A stretch of DNA of 64,000 nt from Aureimonas sp. SK2 (GTDB taxonomy: Bacteria > Pseudomonadota > Alphaproteobacteria > Rhizobiales > Rhizobiaceae). Position 1 is the stretch's first letter, and every line of letters begins with the position of its first letter. Positions 54,966 through 63,135 of this stretch are shown piece after piece. Both the position numbers and the translations under genes were made by a program. The notes beneath the pieces are model-generated. The model saw only the letters and a program-made list of their open reading frames with translations. It searched no databases and had not been told where the DNA came from. The stretch covers positions 232,343 through 296,342 of the forward strand of contig NZ_JAPZDS010000003.1 in NCBI RefSeq assembly GCF_029813115.1. The letters run 5' to 3'.

Positions 54966-56012
54966 TCAGTTAGACTTTTTGTCGGATTCGACAAGACGTA
55001 CGCCGAAACGCTCGTCGATCGCAGCGATCGCGTCCGGCAACGACAGGCCGCCCTCGCCGAGGAGCCACTCGGCGGCGAAAAGCTGCAGCGCGAAACCGTC
55101 GCTGAGGTCCGGCTTCCCGCTCCGCCGGCGCACGGTGTCGAGTGCCTGCCTGATCATGGCCTCGCCGGAAGCCGTGACGGTCAGCACGAGGCGTTGATGC
55201 GTCCCGGTCTTCGGCTCCCCGTCCCGCAGCTGACGGCAGTGCTCGACGAGGTCCCGGACGCCGTGAGATTCTGCGAAGACGATCGCGTCCTCGTGCAGAA
55301 CCTCGTCGCGCAGGCCGGCAATCTCCTTCGCCTTCGTCCAGCCCAAGGCGGCAAGCCTGTCGCGGAACATCGACGTGGACAGGCGGCGACCGATGCGCAG
55401 GAGGTACATGGCCTTCCGGCCCGAAAGCCCGACTTCGGTCTCGAGGAACGCGGCGACTGCCGACCGCTCGTCAGCGTAGCCGAGGCGGCGATGGATGCCG
55501 CCGTTGACCAGTGCGGCGAGCGCATCGCCGAGAGCCATGAAATCGGTCGACGATGCGAGGTCCTGCGCACGGGCCAGAAGGACGCGGTCGTCGCCTTCGA
55601 GCTTGACGCCGTCCGACCGGCGGGCGACGGCGAAACGGTCGATGCTCGGCTCCGGCAGATCAGGCTCGGCGTCCTCGATGGGATCGGATGACGGCGGGCG
55701 GCAACGCTCTTCGGCGTAGTGATCGGCAACGATGGCATCCACGATGCTCTCCGGCGGTGCCTCGGGCTCCGGCGGGTGCAGGTCCTCGATCGCGGCGTTG
55801 ACGTCGTCCCATCGCTGGTTGTCGGAACCCCAGTTCATGAGATCCTGAGCGGACCACCTGACCGACCCGACGGCGGCGGCGACGCGTCGCAGGTCTTCTT
55901 CTGGAAGCGCGACGAGACGCATCCGGAGCGCCTTCGATGCCGGCGACATGCGGCGGGACATAGCTCCGAACGCCGGAGTCGGACCGATGCTGAATTGACC
56001 GAGATTATTCAT
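54966..56012 (-). CDS. Hypothetical protein of the replication/recombination block
   Basis: 348 aa. ATG at 56012 overlaps the upstream nuclease-like stop as ATGA. The central part (DRVLLARAQDLASSTDFMAL ... VGLSGRKAMYLLRIGRRL) is helical and basic, with an HTH-like 'LGWTKAKEIAGL'. Possibly DNA-binding. No named family recognised. Confidence 0.55.
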   Translation of the reverse strand: MNNLGQFSIGPTPAFGAMSRRMSPASKALRMRLVALPEEDLRRVAAAVGSVRWSAQDLMNWGSDNQRWDDVNAAIEDLHPPEPEAPPESIVDAIVADHYAEERCRPPSSDPIEDAEPDLPEPSIDRFAVARRSDGVKLEGDDRVLLARAQDLASSTDFMALGDALAALVNGGIHRRLGYADERSAVAAFLETEVGLSGRKAMYLLRIGRRLSTSMFRDRLAALGWTKAKEIAGLRDEVLHEDAIVFAESHGVRDLVEHCRQLRDGEPKTGTHQRLVLTVTASGEAMIRQALDTVRRRSGKPDLSDGFALQLFAAEWLLGEGGLSLPDAIAAIDERFGVRLVESDKKSN

Positions 56013-56335
56013 GCGAGGTCCTCGAGGAGATCGGCTTCGACGACCGCGTACTGCCGGAGCGTCCGGCCGGCGGCGTCGACGAAGCGGACGTGAAGGACGC
56101 CGCGGCGGGACGTCTGGGCCGCGACGGAGGTGATCCGGTCCATGAGGGCCGGCGAGATCGCGAACGAGCAGCGGCTCGTCGACTTGCACTCGACGACGAG
56201 GACCTGGGAAGCGACGTCGCCCTTCTCAGGCCCGGAGCCCGATGCCAGCGTAAGGCGGCCGCCGATCGCCGAGGCGACGTCGCGTTCGTGACGGCGGGCG
56301 TTCCGCAGGCCGGGCGGGAGGCGGGAGAATGGCAT
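56009..56335 (-). CDS. PD-(D/E)XK-like resolvase/nuclease
   Basis: 108 aa, start at 56335 overlapping the zinc-ribbon stop (TGATG). 'KGDVASQVLVVECKST' carries the D-(E)xK core of small Holliday-junction-resolvase-like nucleases, and 'PFSRLPPGLRNARRHERDVA' supplies the leading acidic/basic helix. Next to a RecA-like ATPase, so a role in recombination is reasonable but inferred. Confidence 0.55.
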   Translation of the reverse strand: MPFSRLPPGLRNARRHERDVASAIGGRLTLASGSGPEKGDVASQVLVVECKSTSRCSFAISPALMDRITSVAAQTSRRGVLHVRFVDAAGRTLRQYAVVEADLLEDLA

Positions 56336-56484
56336 CAGAAGCCCGCCTCGTCGAAATCGTCGTCGTTGCAGCCTTCGCAGACGAAATCGCCGTCCGAGGC
56401 AGTGTAGTCCTCGCCAGCGTAGATCTCGGCTCCGCAGAGGCAGCAGAAGAGGATCCGGTCGCCTTCGTCGATGTCGTCGATCAT
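56335..56484 (-). CDS. Small zinc-ribbon protein
   Basis: 49 aa, not usually called because of its size. Two CxxC pairs (FCCLCGAE and FVCEGCND) form a zinc ribbon; the rest is very acidic. Starts inside the RecA-like stop (ATGA) and ends inside the next start (TGATG), which supports that it is translated. Confidence 0.65.
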   Translation of the reverse strand: MIDDIDEGDRILFCCLCGAEIYAGEDYTASDGDFVCEGCNDDDFDEAGF

Positions 56485-57559
56485 GCTGCTGCCTTCCATT
56501 CGCTGACGCCCTTGCCTCGTTCGACACGCCAGGCGCTGATGGCGGCGTCGTAGATCGTCTGCTGGAGTACCGGATCTGCGCGCAGGTGGTCGGCCCGGTC
56601 GCGGAGCGTCCTGAACGTCGCCGGCGAAAAGGCGCCGAGGTCGCAGCGTACGGTGGACGGAACGTCAGGCCGCGCTTGTCGGTGAAGTCGAGGACGTCGT
56701 CGACTTGGTCGATTGCGCCGAGGCCGAGCGGATGGGTCGGATCCAAGATCATCCGCGCCTTCCCGTCCCGGATCGAGGAGCCGAGCTTCGTCTTGATCCG
56801 ATCGAACGTGATCTCGAGGTGAAGCGGCGTTTCGTCCCCGTAGGAGTCCTTCCCAAACTCTACGAAGCCATCCAGGCCGACGGTGAATGACGGGAAGAAG
56901 TTCAGCCCCTCGCCGCCGGGAATGACCTTCATGTCGCCGCGGGCGACGAAACGGTGACGCCACTGGTTGACCAGGCCGAGGGTCGTCGACCGGCGGGCGC
57001 TGTTCGCCTCCACGAGGATCGAGCCGTATCGCGTCAGGGCCTCGTTCATGAGGCGGGCGCGAACGCCGGGGATCGTGTCGCCGATCGAGCGCATAGACTG
57101 CTGCGACGGCATGAGGGCGGCGGCGGAGTCGAGCAGCACGAGGGAGACATCGGACGCCCGCAGGAAGGCCTCCACCGTGTTCAGGGCGTCCTCGGCAGTT
57201 TCCGGGCGGGACAGGATCACCCGCTCCGGGTCGACGCCGTGCAGGGCCGCCCACGTGAAATCTTGCGTCCCCTCGGCATCGACCCTGACGACCTTCTTGT
57301 CGGGCCAGATGCGCTGTGCCGAAGCCGTGATGCGGTCGCAGGTCGTGGACTTGCCGGAAGACTGCTTTCCGACGATATGCGAGATCGCGCCGACGGGGAT
57401 GCTGCCCATCGACATGCGGTCTAGCTCGAAAAATCCGGTCGGGATGTGCCGACGGCCGTCGACGTCGGGCATGGCTGCGTCTCGGATTGTGTGCGACAGG
57501 CCCGCCTTCCCGATCTCCCGAAGGATCTCGTCCGAGGTCCGGACGACCGGCGCCTTCAC
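56481..57559 (-). pseudogene. RecA-like ATPase with a frameshift near its 3' end
   Basis: RecA/UvsX-type recombinase, about 359 aa if repaired. GTG start at 57559 with GGAGG upstream and a GTGA overlap. Walker A GKQSSGKSTTCD, Walker B VSLVLLDSAAAL and the DNA-binding loop region (FVARGDMKVIPGGEGLNFFP) are intact. The frame then runs on without stop, but the C-terminal 'FRTLRDRADHLRADPVLQQT' to the stop at 56481 lies in another frame. The switch falls at a T4 run (56627-56630 on the plus strand as AAAA); one extra T would restore a full protein ending KGVSEWKAAA. Either a real mutation, a -1 slip, or a sequencing error. Confidence 0.75.
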
Positions 57560-58038
57560 GACCGGACCTCCAAGACGCGACGAGCGATGGCAATGCGGGC
57601 GGCGTAGAGCTGCCCCGCCGGCGATATCGAGGGCTCGAACAACCTTCTGCCGTCGACAAGGCGGTGCGCGAGGACGACGGCCTCGATCAGCCTCCCGTAG
57701 ATGACGACCTCGTCGACCGTGTACCGCGGCCGCCGGGGCGTCTCCTCGACAGCCATCGCGGCCGGCATCTCGCCGTTCGCGACCCAGCGATAGACCGATC
57801 GCGCAGCGACGCCGAGGAGAGCGGCGAACGTGTCGACGGAGACGGACAGGACCGTGCGGACGGCACCGTCGGCGAAACGCAGGGGGCGAGAGTCGGCTTG
57901 GCGTGCGACGTCGTCGATAGAGGTCGTGACGGGCATCAAGGGCGACAGGGACCGGTCGGTGGTCGAGAGATCGAGGATCTTCGAACGTCTCCGAAGACGT
58001 CCGAGGGCCCGTGCCCGATATGCTGCTTCCTCCTGCAT
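57556..58038 (-). CDS. MerR/excisionase-like HTH protein
   Basis: 160 aa. A DNA-binding module 'VSVDTFAALLGVAARSVYRW' and 'ANGEMPAAMAV' then 'RPRYTVDEVVIYGRLIEAVV' matches the HTH_17 excisionase type. The N-terminus is basic. Ends inside the RecA-like start. Could be an excisionase or a replication regulator. Confidence 0.6.
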   Translation of the reverse strand: MQEEAAYRARALGRLRRRSKILDLSTTDRSLSPLMPVTTSIDDVARQADSRPLRFADGAVRTVLSVSVDTFAALLGVAARSVYRWVANGEMPAAMAVEETPRRPRYTVDEVVIYGRLIEAVVLAHRLVDGRRLFEPSISPAGQLYAARIAIARRVLEVRS

Positions 58039-58585
58039 AGTATCCCCCCGACCTCAAGACCGAAGGATACGCATGAGTCGCGATACGATCAACGGCCATC
58101 GTCATGCGATAGATTATAAGATCTCCGAAGAGTCGTGTCGGCTTCGCCTCTCGATATCAGTTCGCCATCCATCGAAGGGCCTTCGGCAAGGGAAAGGATG
58201 GCGTATCGAAGGGAATGGCTTTCGCTGCCCCCGGCTTGGCTACAGAAAGGCGATTGGGTTCCGGATGGGGAAAGGATCGGGATTCGGCCGATGAAGGCTT
58301 CAGCGAGCGTTTAAATCGATCGGGCTGCAGGGATCTGAGAATGCCTCCAGGAAGCCTGCAGGCGTACGCGAGTCAGAGGTACCGATTCTAGACAGCAGAG
58401 TCTGGCGACGGATCAGGAAGATAAAGGACGACGGTTGGATGGAGGCTGGAAGAGAGTCGCGACCAACCACCACCGTCACAACCACCTCCCAGGTATATGT
58501 GGAACAATTACGAACTAAGTCGTTGTTTCCTATGAATTCCGGCCTCAAAATCGTGACATTTATGCCACACGATAAATGAGAGGAT
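58039..58585. other. 547-base gene-free region upstream of the HTH/recA-like operon
   Basis: Lower GC than its surroundings, with several short AT-rich stretches (58105-58130, 58495-58575). No credible gene. Position between the polymerase-like gene and the HTH/recA-like operon makes it a candidate promoter or origin region. I see no clear iterons. Confidence 0.5.
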
Positions 58586-59899
58586 TCAGACCGGTTCCTC
58601 GATGCCGATCCATGGCATGCCCGCACGATCGGCGGCCTCCATCATCGCATCCCGCAGAACGTCTCTCTGCGACCTCTGTACGAGGAAGGAGTCATGGATC
58701 GGCAGGCAGGCGACGCCCTTCTTCATCAGCGACGTCAGCACGAACTCCGCCATCTCGGAGTCCCGGAGCATGAACGTCGCTCCCGCGTCCGAGAAAAACA
58801 GGCCCTCGATTTCCCAATGGACCTGCCGGATACGGTTCAGAAGGCTGACGGCCCGCTTCCTGGCTTCGGATGACCGAGGGACCGCACCGATCTTCCGGTT
58901 GGCCGAGACGGACAGCATCGCATCCTGGAACGACTTCGCGTTCAGCGCCGTCATCATGGCCGCCTTCACGAGCTTTCGGTCCCAGTCGCCGCCGATATCG
59001 TAAGAGTCCTGCGGCGGCCGCAGCCCGAACATGGCGTAGGCCATCGATGGATGGATCGTCGCGTAGTCGAGCTCGCAGACTGGCTGCCCGTTGATCAGGA
59101 TCCGATGCCGCTCCGCCTTCCGCAGGACCTGCCACGCTCCTCCCGTCGCATAGAAGCGTCCGCCTCGAGACAGGTCGAGGTTGAAGATACGCACGAGACA
59201 TGCCGAACCCGTCGACACGTCCGCCTCACGCAGCCATTCGTTGAGGCCTTCCGCGATCCGGCGCCACTTCCTCGTCTCGGTCGTCTCCCTGAAGGCGAGC
59301 GGATTGCCATCCTTGTCACGCAGCTGGATCACGCTGGCCGGCGCCGGACGCGCCGCCTTCGGTACGCCGGTCTTCGCGATGACGCCGGCGACGATGTCGA
59401 GCAGCGCCTGCGTCGGTCGGAAGCAGGACCTCCAGCCTTCGACACCAGGCTTCTGCCGCCAGTCGACGATCAGCTCGAGGGCTTTCAGGTGTTCGATGCC
59501 CTGCATGACCAGACGCCACGTGTAGAGCTGTGAAGGCTCGCGCTGGACGTAGTCGGGATCGCCGGTCGGCGCGGCTCGGTCGCGGTTGCGGTCGAGGATC
59601 TTGCGCCACGTGTAGTGCTCGGCCCGGGCGGAATAGCTGATCCACCGGTTCGATACCCTGGCTGCGAAATAGGCTGCCAGCGCGATCGCCGCGGTCGCCT
59701 CGGCGCATTTCAGGACATCGGAGAGGGCGAGCCAGAAGGCGCGGTGCTCGTACCGCATCGACAAGGGGATCTGGTGCGACTGGTATGGATCGCCGACGTT
59801 CGGGCCGATCCGGTCGGCCGGGATCAGGGTTTCCTGATCGAAGGGGCAGTAGGCGGGAAAGGGGGAAAGAAGTGGTTGGGGCTGCACTCGGTCTCTCAC
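58586..59899 (-). CDS. Short family-A DNA polymerase-like protein
   Basis: 437 aa, no exonuclease domain. Three motifs fit the palm/fingers of family-A polymerases: motif A CELDYATIHPSMAYAMFG (D278), motif B DWDRKLVKAAMMTALNAKS (R308, K312) and motif C CLPIHDSFLVQ (H402-D403; HDS instead of HDE). The N-terminal 250 residues are helical and unlike Pol I. It could be a replicase of the element or an inactive relative. I do not recognise a named family of this size. Confidence 0.65.
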   Translation of the reverse strand: MRDRVQPQPLLSPFPAYCPFDQETLIPADRIGPNVGDPYQSHQIPLSMRYEHRAFWLALSDVLKCAEATAAIALAAYFAARVSNRWISYSARAEHYTWRKILDRNRDRAAPTGDPDYVQREPSQLYTWRLVMQGIEHLKALELIVDWRQKPGVEGWRSCFRPTQALLDIVAGVIAKTGVPKAARPAPASVIQLRDKDGNPLAFRETTETRKWRRIAEGLNEWLREADVSTGSACLVRIFNLDLSRGGRFYATGGAWQVLRKAERHRILINGQPVCELDYATIHPSMAYAMFGLRPPQDSYDIGGDWDRKLVKAAMMTALNAKSFQDAMLSVSANRKIGAVPRSSEARKRAVSLLNRIRQVHWEIEGLFFSDAGATFMLRDSEMAEFVLTSLMKKGVACLPIHDSFLVQRSQRDVLRDAMMEAADRAGMPWIGIEEPV

Positions 59900-60046
59900 G
59901 TGCTCGCCGGGTGGTCAGCCCGGTTCACGGAACGCGAGACTGTCTCGCGGTCGGTGATTCGATCAGCATGACAGCCGTTGACGCAAGAGTCGATAGCCCT
60001 TAGAATTCAGCTAGGGATCGGGGCTTTCACGTGCCCTCGATACCCC

Positions 60047-60090
60047 GAAAGCCGCCCCCCGGATTGGTCTCCGGATCCGGGGCGGCTTTC
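60047..60090 (-). terminator. Hairpin at the end of the lysis operon
   Basis: Stem GAAAGCCGCCCC (60047-60058) pairs with GGGGCGGCTTTC (60079-60090), extended by CCGGAT/ATCCGG. It overlaps the stop of the last small gene. No T tract, so a factor may be needed. Confidence 0.7.
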
Positions 60091-60322
60091 ACATCTCAGG
60101 ATGCCGGCGTTCGTGCCGAAGCCGCGCTTTCGCGACGACCCGGGCTTGATGCCTCTCGGCCTTGAGGACTGCGAGCACGACCCGCCTGCCCCACCGCTCC
60201 TCCGCCGCCTCGCGCCCGTGACTGCCGATCAGGGCGCGCACCTTGTCCGGCTTCGGGACGAAGACGACTTTCTCCGACCACGTCGGCTCCTTGTTCTTGC
60301 TGAAGTCCAGGTCCTCGAGCAT
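60089..60322 (-). CDS. Small basic protein at the end of the lysis operon
   Basis: 77 aa, starting MLEDLDFSKNKEPTWSEKVV, with a basic helical C-terminus. The start overlaps the lipoprotein stop (TGATG). Unknown function. Confidence 0.55.
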   Translation of the reverse strand: MLEDLDFSKNKEPTWSEKVVFVPKPDKVRALIGSHGREAAEERWGRRVVLAVLKAERHQARVVAKARLRHERRHPEM

Positions 60323-60573
60323 CAGGACCTCGTGAGTTCGTCGATGGCGCCAACCTTCGCCCGGCAGTCGGCTCCGGCGTCCCGCAGCCGCGCCGTCCAC
60401 GCGACGAAGTCGGCCTGCGTCGCCGTGTCCGGATCCGGGGCTCCCGGCTCGTCGAGACAGGTCCTGAGATCGCTCGGGATGCGCTCGGCAAGCGGCACCG
60501 CGGTCGTCACGATCCGCGTCGTCGTGCAGCCCGCAAGCACCATGACGGCGGCGATCGCCGCGGCCGCTCTCAC
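60322..60573 (-). CDS. Small lipoprotein, possible outer spanin
   Basis: 83 aa. Signal sequence with lipobox VLAGC (Cys16), then a short hydrophilic chain. Size, lipobox and position after holin, endolysin and inner spanin suggest an Rz1-like outer spanin. The start is GTG, overlapping the previous stop (GTGA). Confidence 0.65.
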   Translation of the reverse strand: MRAAAAIAAVMVLAGCTTTRIVTTAVPLAERIPSDLRTCLDEPGAPDPDTATQADFVAWTARLRDAGADCRAKVGAIDELTRS

Positions 60574-60944
60574 GCGACCGCTCCCGGCCCGGCGGCTTCG
60601 CAGGTGATCCGGACGCGGCTCGGATCGGCCACGAGCGTCGGGTCCGCGACCAGCTCAACCGCCACGGCTGCCGCGACCAGACGGCAGGCCTGCGCATCGG
60701 CCGTCGAGACCCGCCGTCGGATTTGGCCGTCAACGAGGACGAGAAGCTGCCAAACGTCAGGCCGGCGTCCAATGAAGAGCTGATCCTGCCTCCGAACAGG
60801 CTGTGCAGATTCCGACGTGGCCGACGGAACCGTTTCGGCGGAGGCACTGTTGACGATGGCAAGGAAGCACACAGCCGACGCGACGATCCCCCCGCCGCCT
60901 CGGTTTCGGCCCATCCCCCTCCGGGCCCCATCACGTTTCCGCAT
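60570..60944 (-). CDS. Secreted protein in the lysis operon
   Basis: 124 aa with a signal peptide (GGIVASAVCFLAIVNSASA) and a short mature domain. A second ATG 30 bases downstream is an alternative start. Unknown function; between the inner spanin and the lipoprotein. Confidence 0.55.
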   Translation of the reverse strand: MRKRDGARRGMGRNRGGGGIVASAVCFLAIVNSASAETVPSATSESAQPVRRQDQLFIGRRPDVWQLLVLVDGQIRRRVSTADAQACRLVAAAVAVELVADPTLVADPSRVRITCEAAGPGAVA

Positions 60945-60963
60945 TTCGAAATGCCCCCTTTGC

Positions 60964-60995
60964 GAAGGCCGTCCGAACCCCCTCGGACGGCCTTC
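60964..60995. terminator. 13-base inverted repeat inside the lysis operon
   Basis: GAAGGCCGTCCGA (60964-60976) and TCGGACGGCCTTC (60983-60995), loop ACCCCC. Lies in the 57-base gap between the inner spanin stop (61002) and the 60944 start. May attenuate downstream genes. Confidence 0.6.
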
Positions 60996-61001
60996 CTCGT
61001 T

Positions 61002-61355
61002 TCAGCGATCCGGGCCGCGCAGGCTTCGGATGTAGTCCTTGGTTACCGGCGCAAGCGGGCCGTCGCGGGCCGTACCCCTGGCGGCCGCCGCAGCGACGAT
61101 TGCCTTCTCCAGATTCTGGAGGTCGCGAACGCGGAGTGACCTCATGCCGGCGAGGACGATGTCCCTCCGGACGGCTTCGGCCCGAAGCGTTGCGATGGTC
61201 TTCTCGGACTCGGCCTGCGCCGCGGCGACGCCGGCGATCTCGGTGCGCATCGTCTCCCGCTCGGCTTGGTCGGCGCGCCCGGAGACGAAAAGGAAGGCCG
61301 CAGCGACGACCGCGACGAGGATGGCGTCCCAATGGGCGCGGACGAAGGCGATCAT
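61002..61355 (-). CDS. Probable inner spanin (Rz-like)
   Basis: 117 aa. One N-terminal membrane helix (WDAILVAVVAAAFLFVSG) then a coiled coil (AERETMRTEIAGVAAAQAES ...). This is the usual architecture of phage i-spanins, which bridge inner and outer membranes at lysis. ATGA overlap with the endolysin. Confidence 0.7.
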   Translation of the reverse strand: MIAFVRAHWDAILVAVVAAAFLFVSGRADQAERETMRTEIAGVAAAQAESEKTIATLRAEAVRRDIVLAGMRSLRVRDLQNLEKAIVAAAAARGTARDGPLAPVTKDYIRSLRGPDR

Positions 61356-61891
61356 CCTGCGATGCCTTCGAGGCAGAGCCTCCGCTCCTCGGTCCGGCGC
61401 CTGGTCAAACCCTTGACCTCGCGACCGCCGGCACGGTTCCACCGCAGGAGGGCGTCGCACGCGCCGCGGACGTCGCCGGCATTGATCCGCTTCGCCATCG
61501 ACGAGCCACAGAAGCCGCGCTGGCCGTAGCCGACGTTGTATGTGACGGAGAGCATCGCTACCCTCACCTTCACCGGCAGGGTCTCGGGCGACGTCAGGCA
61601 GGCGTTCATGCCCTTCTCGAAGGTCAGCAGGCCGTCGACGAGCATGTCGTCGCATTCCGCCTTCGTATGGCTGTCGCCCATCTTCACGCCACGGGTCTCG
61701 CCGTAGCAGACGGTCGGGATGCCCACGATGTCCTTATAGGCTTCCGTTCGGAGGCCTTCGAAGCCGCCGATCAGCGCGACCGCCATCGCGGTCATTGCAG
61801 CGCCGCCGGTCAGGACGCGGCCGGCGGTCGACTTCGGGACGACCTTGGGCAGGACCTTCGGCGCGGCCCTGAACAGATTGAGGACGTTCAC
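61352..61891 (-). CDS. Endolysin, GH24 lysozyme (T4/P21 type)
   Basis: 179 aa. Catalytic triad pattern E-D-T: GFEGLRTEAYKD and GIPTVCYGET, then 'YNVGYGQRGFCGSSMAKRIN' and 'LRWNRAGGREVKGLTRRRTEE', the typical GH24 C-terminal signature. An N-terminal membrane-like segment (TGGAAMTAMAVALIGGF) suggests a signal-arrest-release enzyme. GTG start at 61891 overlaps the holin stop. Confidence 0.9.
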   Translation of the reverse strand: MNVLNLFRAAPKVLPKVVPKSTAGRVLTGGAAMTAMAVALIGGFEGLRTEAYKDIVGIPTVCYGETRGVKMGDSHTKAECDDMLVDGLLTFEKGMNACLTSPETLPVKVRVAMLSVTYNVGYGQRGFCGSSMAKRINAGDVRGACDALLRWNRAGGREVKGLTRRRTEERRLCLEGIAG

Positions 61892-62106
61892 TTGCTTTCC
61901 CCCGAAAGACTGGCCTGGAAGAGGACGCGGGCGAGAACGCCCCCGCCTGTGGCGACGCCGCCGAGGAAGCCCATCACGTGATCCGGGATGACGTCGGTGT
62001 AGAAGGGCAGCGCGTATTCGGCCGCCGAGAACAGGAAGGCCGCCACCATGAGTCGGACGGACCAGGAGTGCTTCAGGACTTCGCGCCAGTTCGGAACGAG
62101 TTTCAT
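61888..62106 (-). CDS. Holin-like small membrane protein
   Basis: 72 aa with two membrane segments (SVRLMVAAFLFSAAEYALPF and GFLGGVATGGGVLARVLF) and a basic N-terminus. Size and the direct overlap with the endolysin make it the likely holin. Its start overlaps the upstream stop (ATGA). Confidence 0.75.
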   Translation of the reverse strand: MKLVPNWREVLKHSWSVRLMVAAFLFSAAEYALPFYTDVIPDHVMGFLGGVATGGGVLARVLFQASLSGESK

Positions 62107-62576
62107 GGCGCTCTTTCCCAGCTTTGAAGGCCCTTCCCGAGGACATCACGACACGCGAGCTCGAGAAGCGCCGTCGCCGTTGCCTCTGCGTCTCCGGTCA
62201 CCCGTCCAAAGACATAGCCGTGATGATCGTGGGCGGCCTTCAGCCACCCGTCCTGCGACATCCACGAGCCCGAGGCGAACCGTCGGCGGAATGACTTTCC
62301 GTCCATGTGAATCAGGTCGACGCCGCACAGGCCGCAAAGGGTTCGGAGCAACGTCAGGGTCGCCGTCGGCGCTCGTCCGGACCAGACGACGAACCGCGCT
62401 ACGTCGACAGCCTGGAACAGCATGGAGTAGGTGCGTGCGAGCGTGCGGGGGTCGGTGACGTCGCCGACGAGGATCTCCCTCGTCGACTTCATCCGCCCGT
62501 AGTATTCGGTCGCGACGCCGATGACGCCGTCGCCGAAATGTACCGCTGACCCCTTCACGTGCTTCCCCCGAAGCAT
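62103..62576 (-). CDS. Hypothetical protein upstream of the lysis genes
   Basis: 157 aa from the ATG at 62576 (GGGGG upstream). Alternating strands and helices: 'VHFGDGVIGVATEYY', 'VARFVVWSGRAPTATLTLLR', 'GKGLQSW' near the end. The pattern recalls RNase H-fold resolvases but I see no clear catalytic set. Function open. Confidence 0.5.
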   Translation of the reverse strand: MLRGKHVKGSAVHFGDGVIGVATEYYGRMKSTREILVGDVTDPRTLARTYSMLFQAVDVARFVVWSGRAPTATLTLLRTLCGLCGVDLIHMDGKSFRRRFASGSWMSQDGWLKAAHDHHGYVFGRVTGDAEATATALLELACRDVLGKGLQSWERAP

Positions 62577-62856
62577 CAAGCCCCCGGCTTGATCTGGAAT
62601 GGATACGTGTCGGCGTAACCTGCGACAAAAATCAGTTTTTCGGTGATGGAATACTACCGCGCCGCTTACGATCGCGGGCGTTCCGGCGCCGGTCACGGAG
62701 CGTCACGGGCGGCTCCTGTACACGAGCCCGGCAGACGACGTCCCAATACGTCTCTGTCTTCATCGTCAGCTCCGTGTACTTGGCGGCAACGGCTGGATGC
62801 AGTTCAGAAAACTTCAGGTGATCGGACAGTTTCAGGACAACGGGATCGACCCAGCG

Positions 62857-63066
62857 CTACCTTGCCAGAGCCCCAGTTCGGCCGGCGCTTTCCATCTCCT
62901 CGAGACCTGATCCGACCTGCGAGACGAGGTACTCGCGACTGACGACGGTGCCCTGCTTCGCGAACAGCTGCAACAATTCCTCGATCGTAAACCTTCCTGT
63001 CATAACATCCTGCTGGATCAGGGGAGAGAACGCATGGATCACGTGCTCGACCAGTTTCGTGCCCAC
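62857..63066 (-). CDS. Small regulator-like protein
   Basis: 69 aa from a GTG at 63066 (a shorter ATG start is at 63000). Helical (FTIEELLQLFAKQGTVVSRE, YLVSQVGSGLEEMES). Lies on the left side of a divergent promoter with a palindrome, so an autoregulator is possible. No family recognised. Confidence 0.5.
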   Translation of the reverse strand: MGTKLVEHVIHAFSPLIQQDVMTGRFTIEELLQLFAKQGTVVSREYLVSQVGSGLEEMESAGRTGALAR

Positions 63067-63102
63067 TTGGTAAAGACCCCCGTTCGAGTTCGCCCCAACC
63101 GT

Positions 63103-63112
63103 CTGTATACAG
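63103..63112. promoter_or_regulatory. Palindrome CTGTATACAG between divergent genes
   Basis: Perfect 10-base palindrome placed between the minus-strand gene starting at 63066 and the plus-strand gene starting at 63136. The TATACA core is shared with the repeat upstream of the winged-helix gene (27463-27479). Candidate operator. Confidence 0.4.
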
Positions 63113-63135
63113 GTCGGCAGGGGGAACTGAAACCG

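Noticed and set aside
58300..58626. 108-codon minus-strand frame upstream of the HTH/recA-like operon
   Set aside because: Overlaps the polymerase-like stop, low-complexity composition, no ribosome site; more likely regulatory DNA.
62643..62942. Plus-strand 99-codon frame before the divergent region
   Set aside because: Runs opposite the better-supported small minus-strand gene and lacks a ribosome site.
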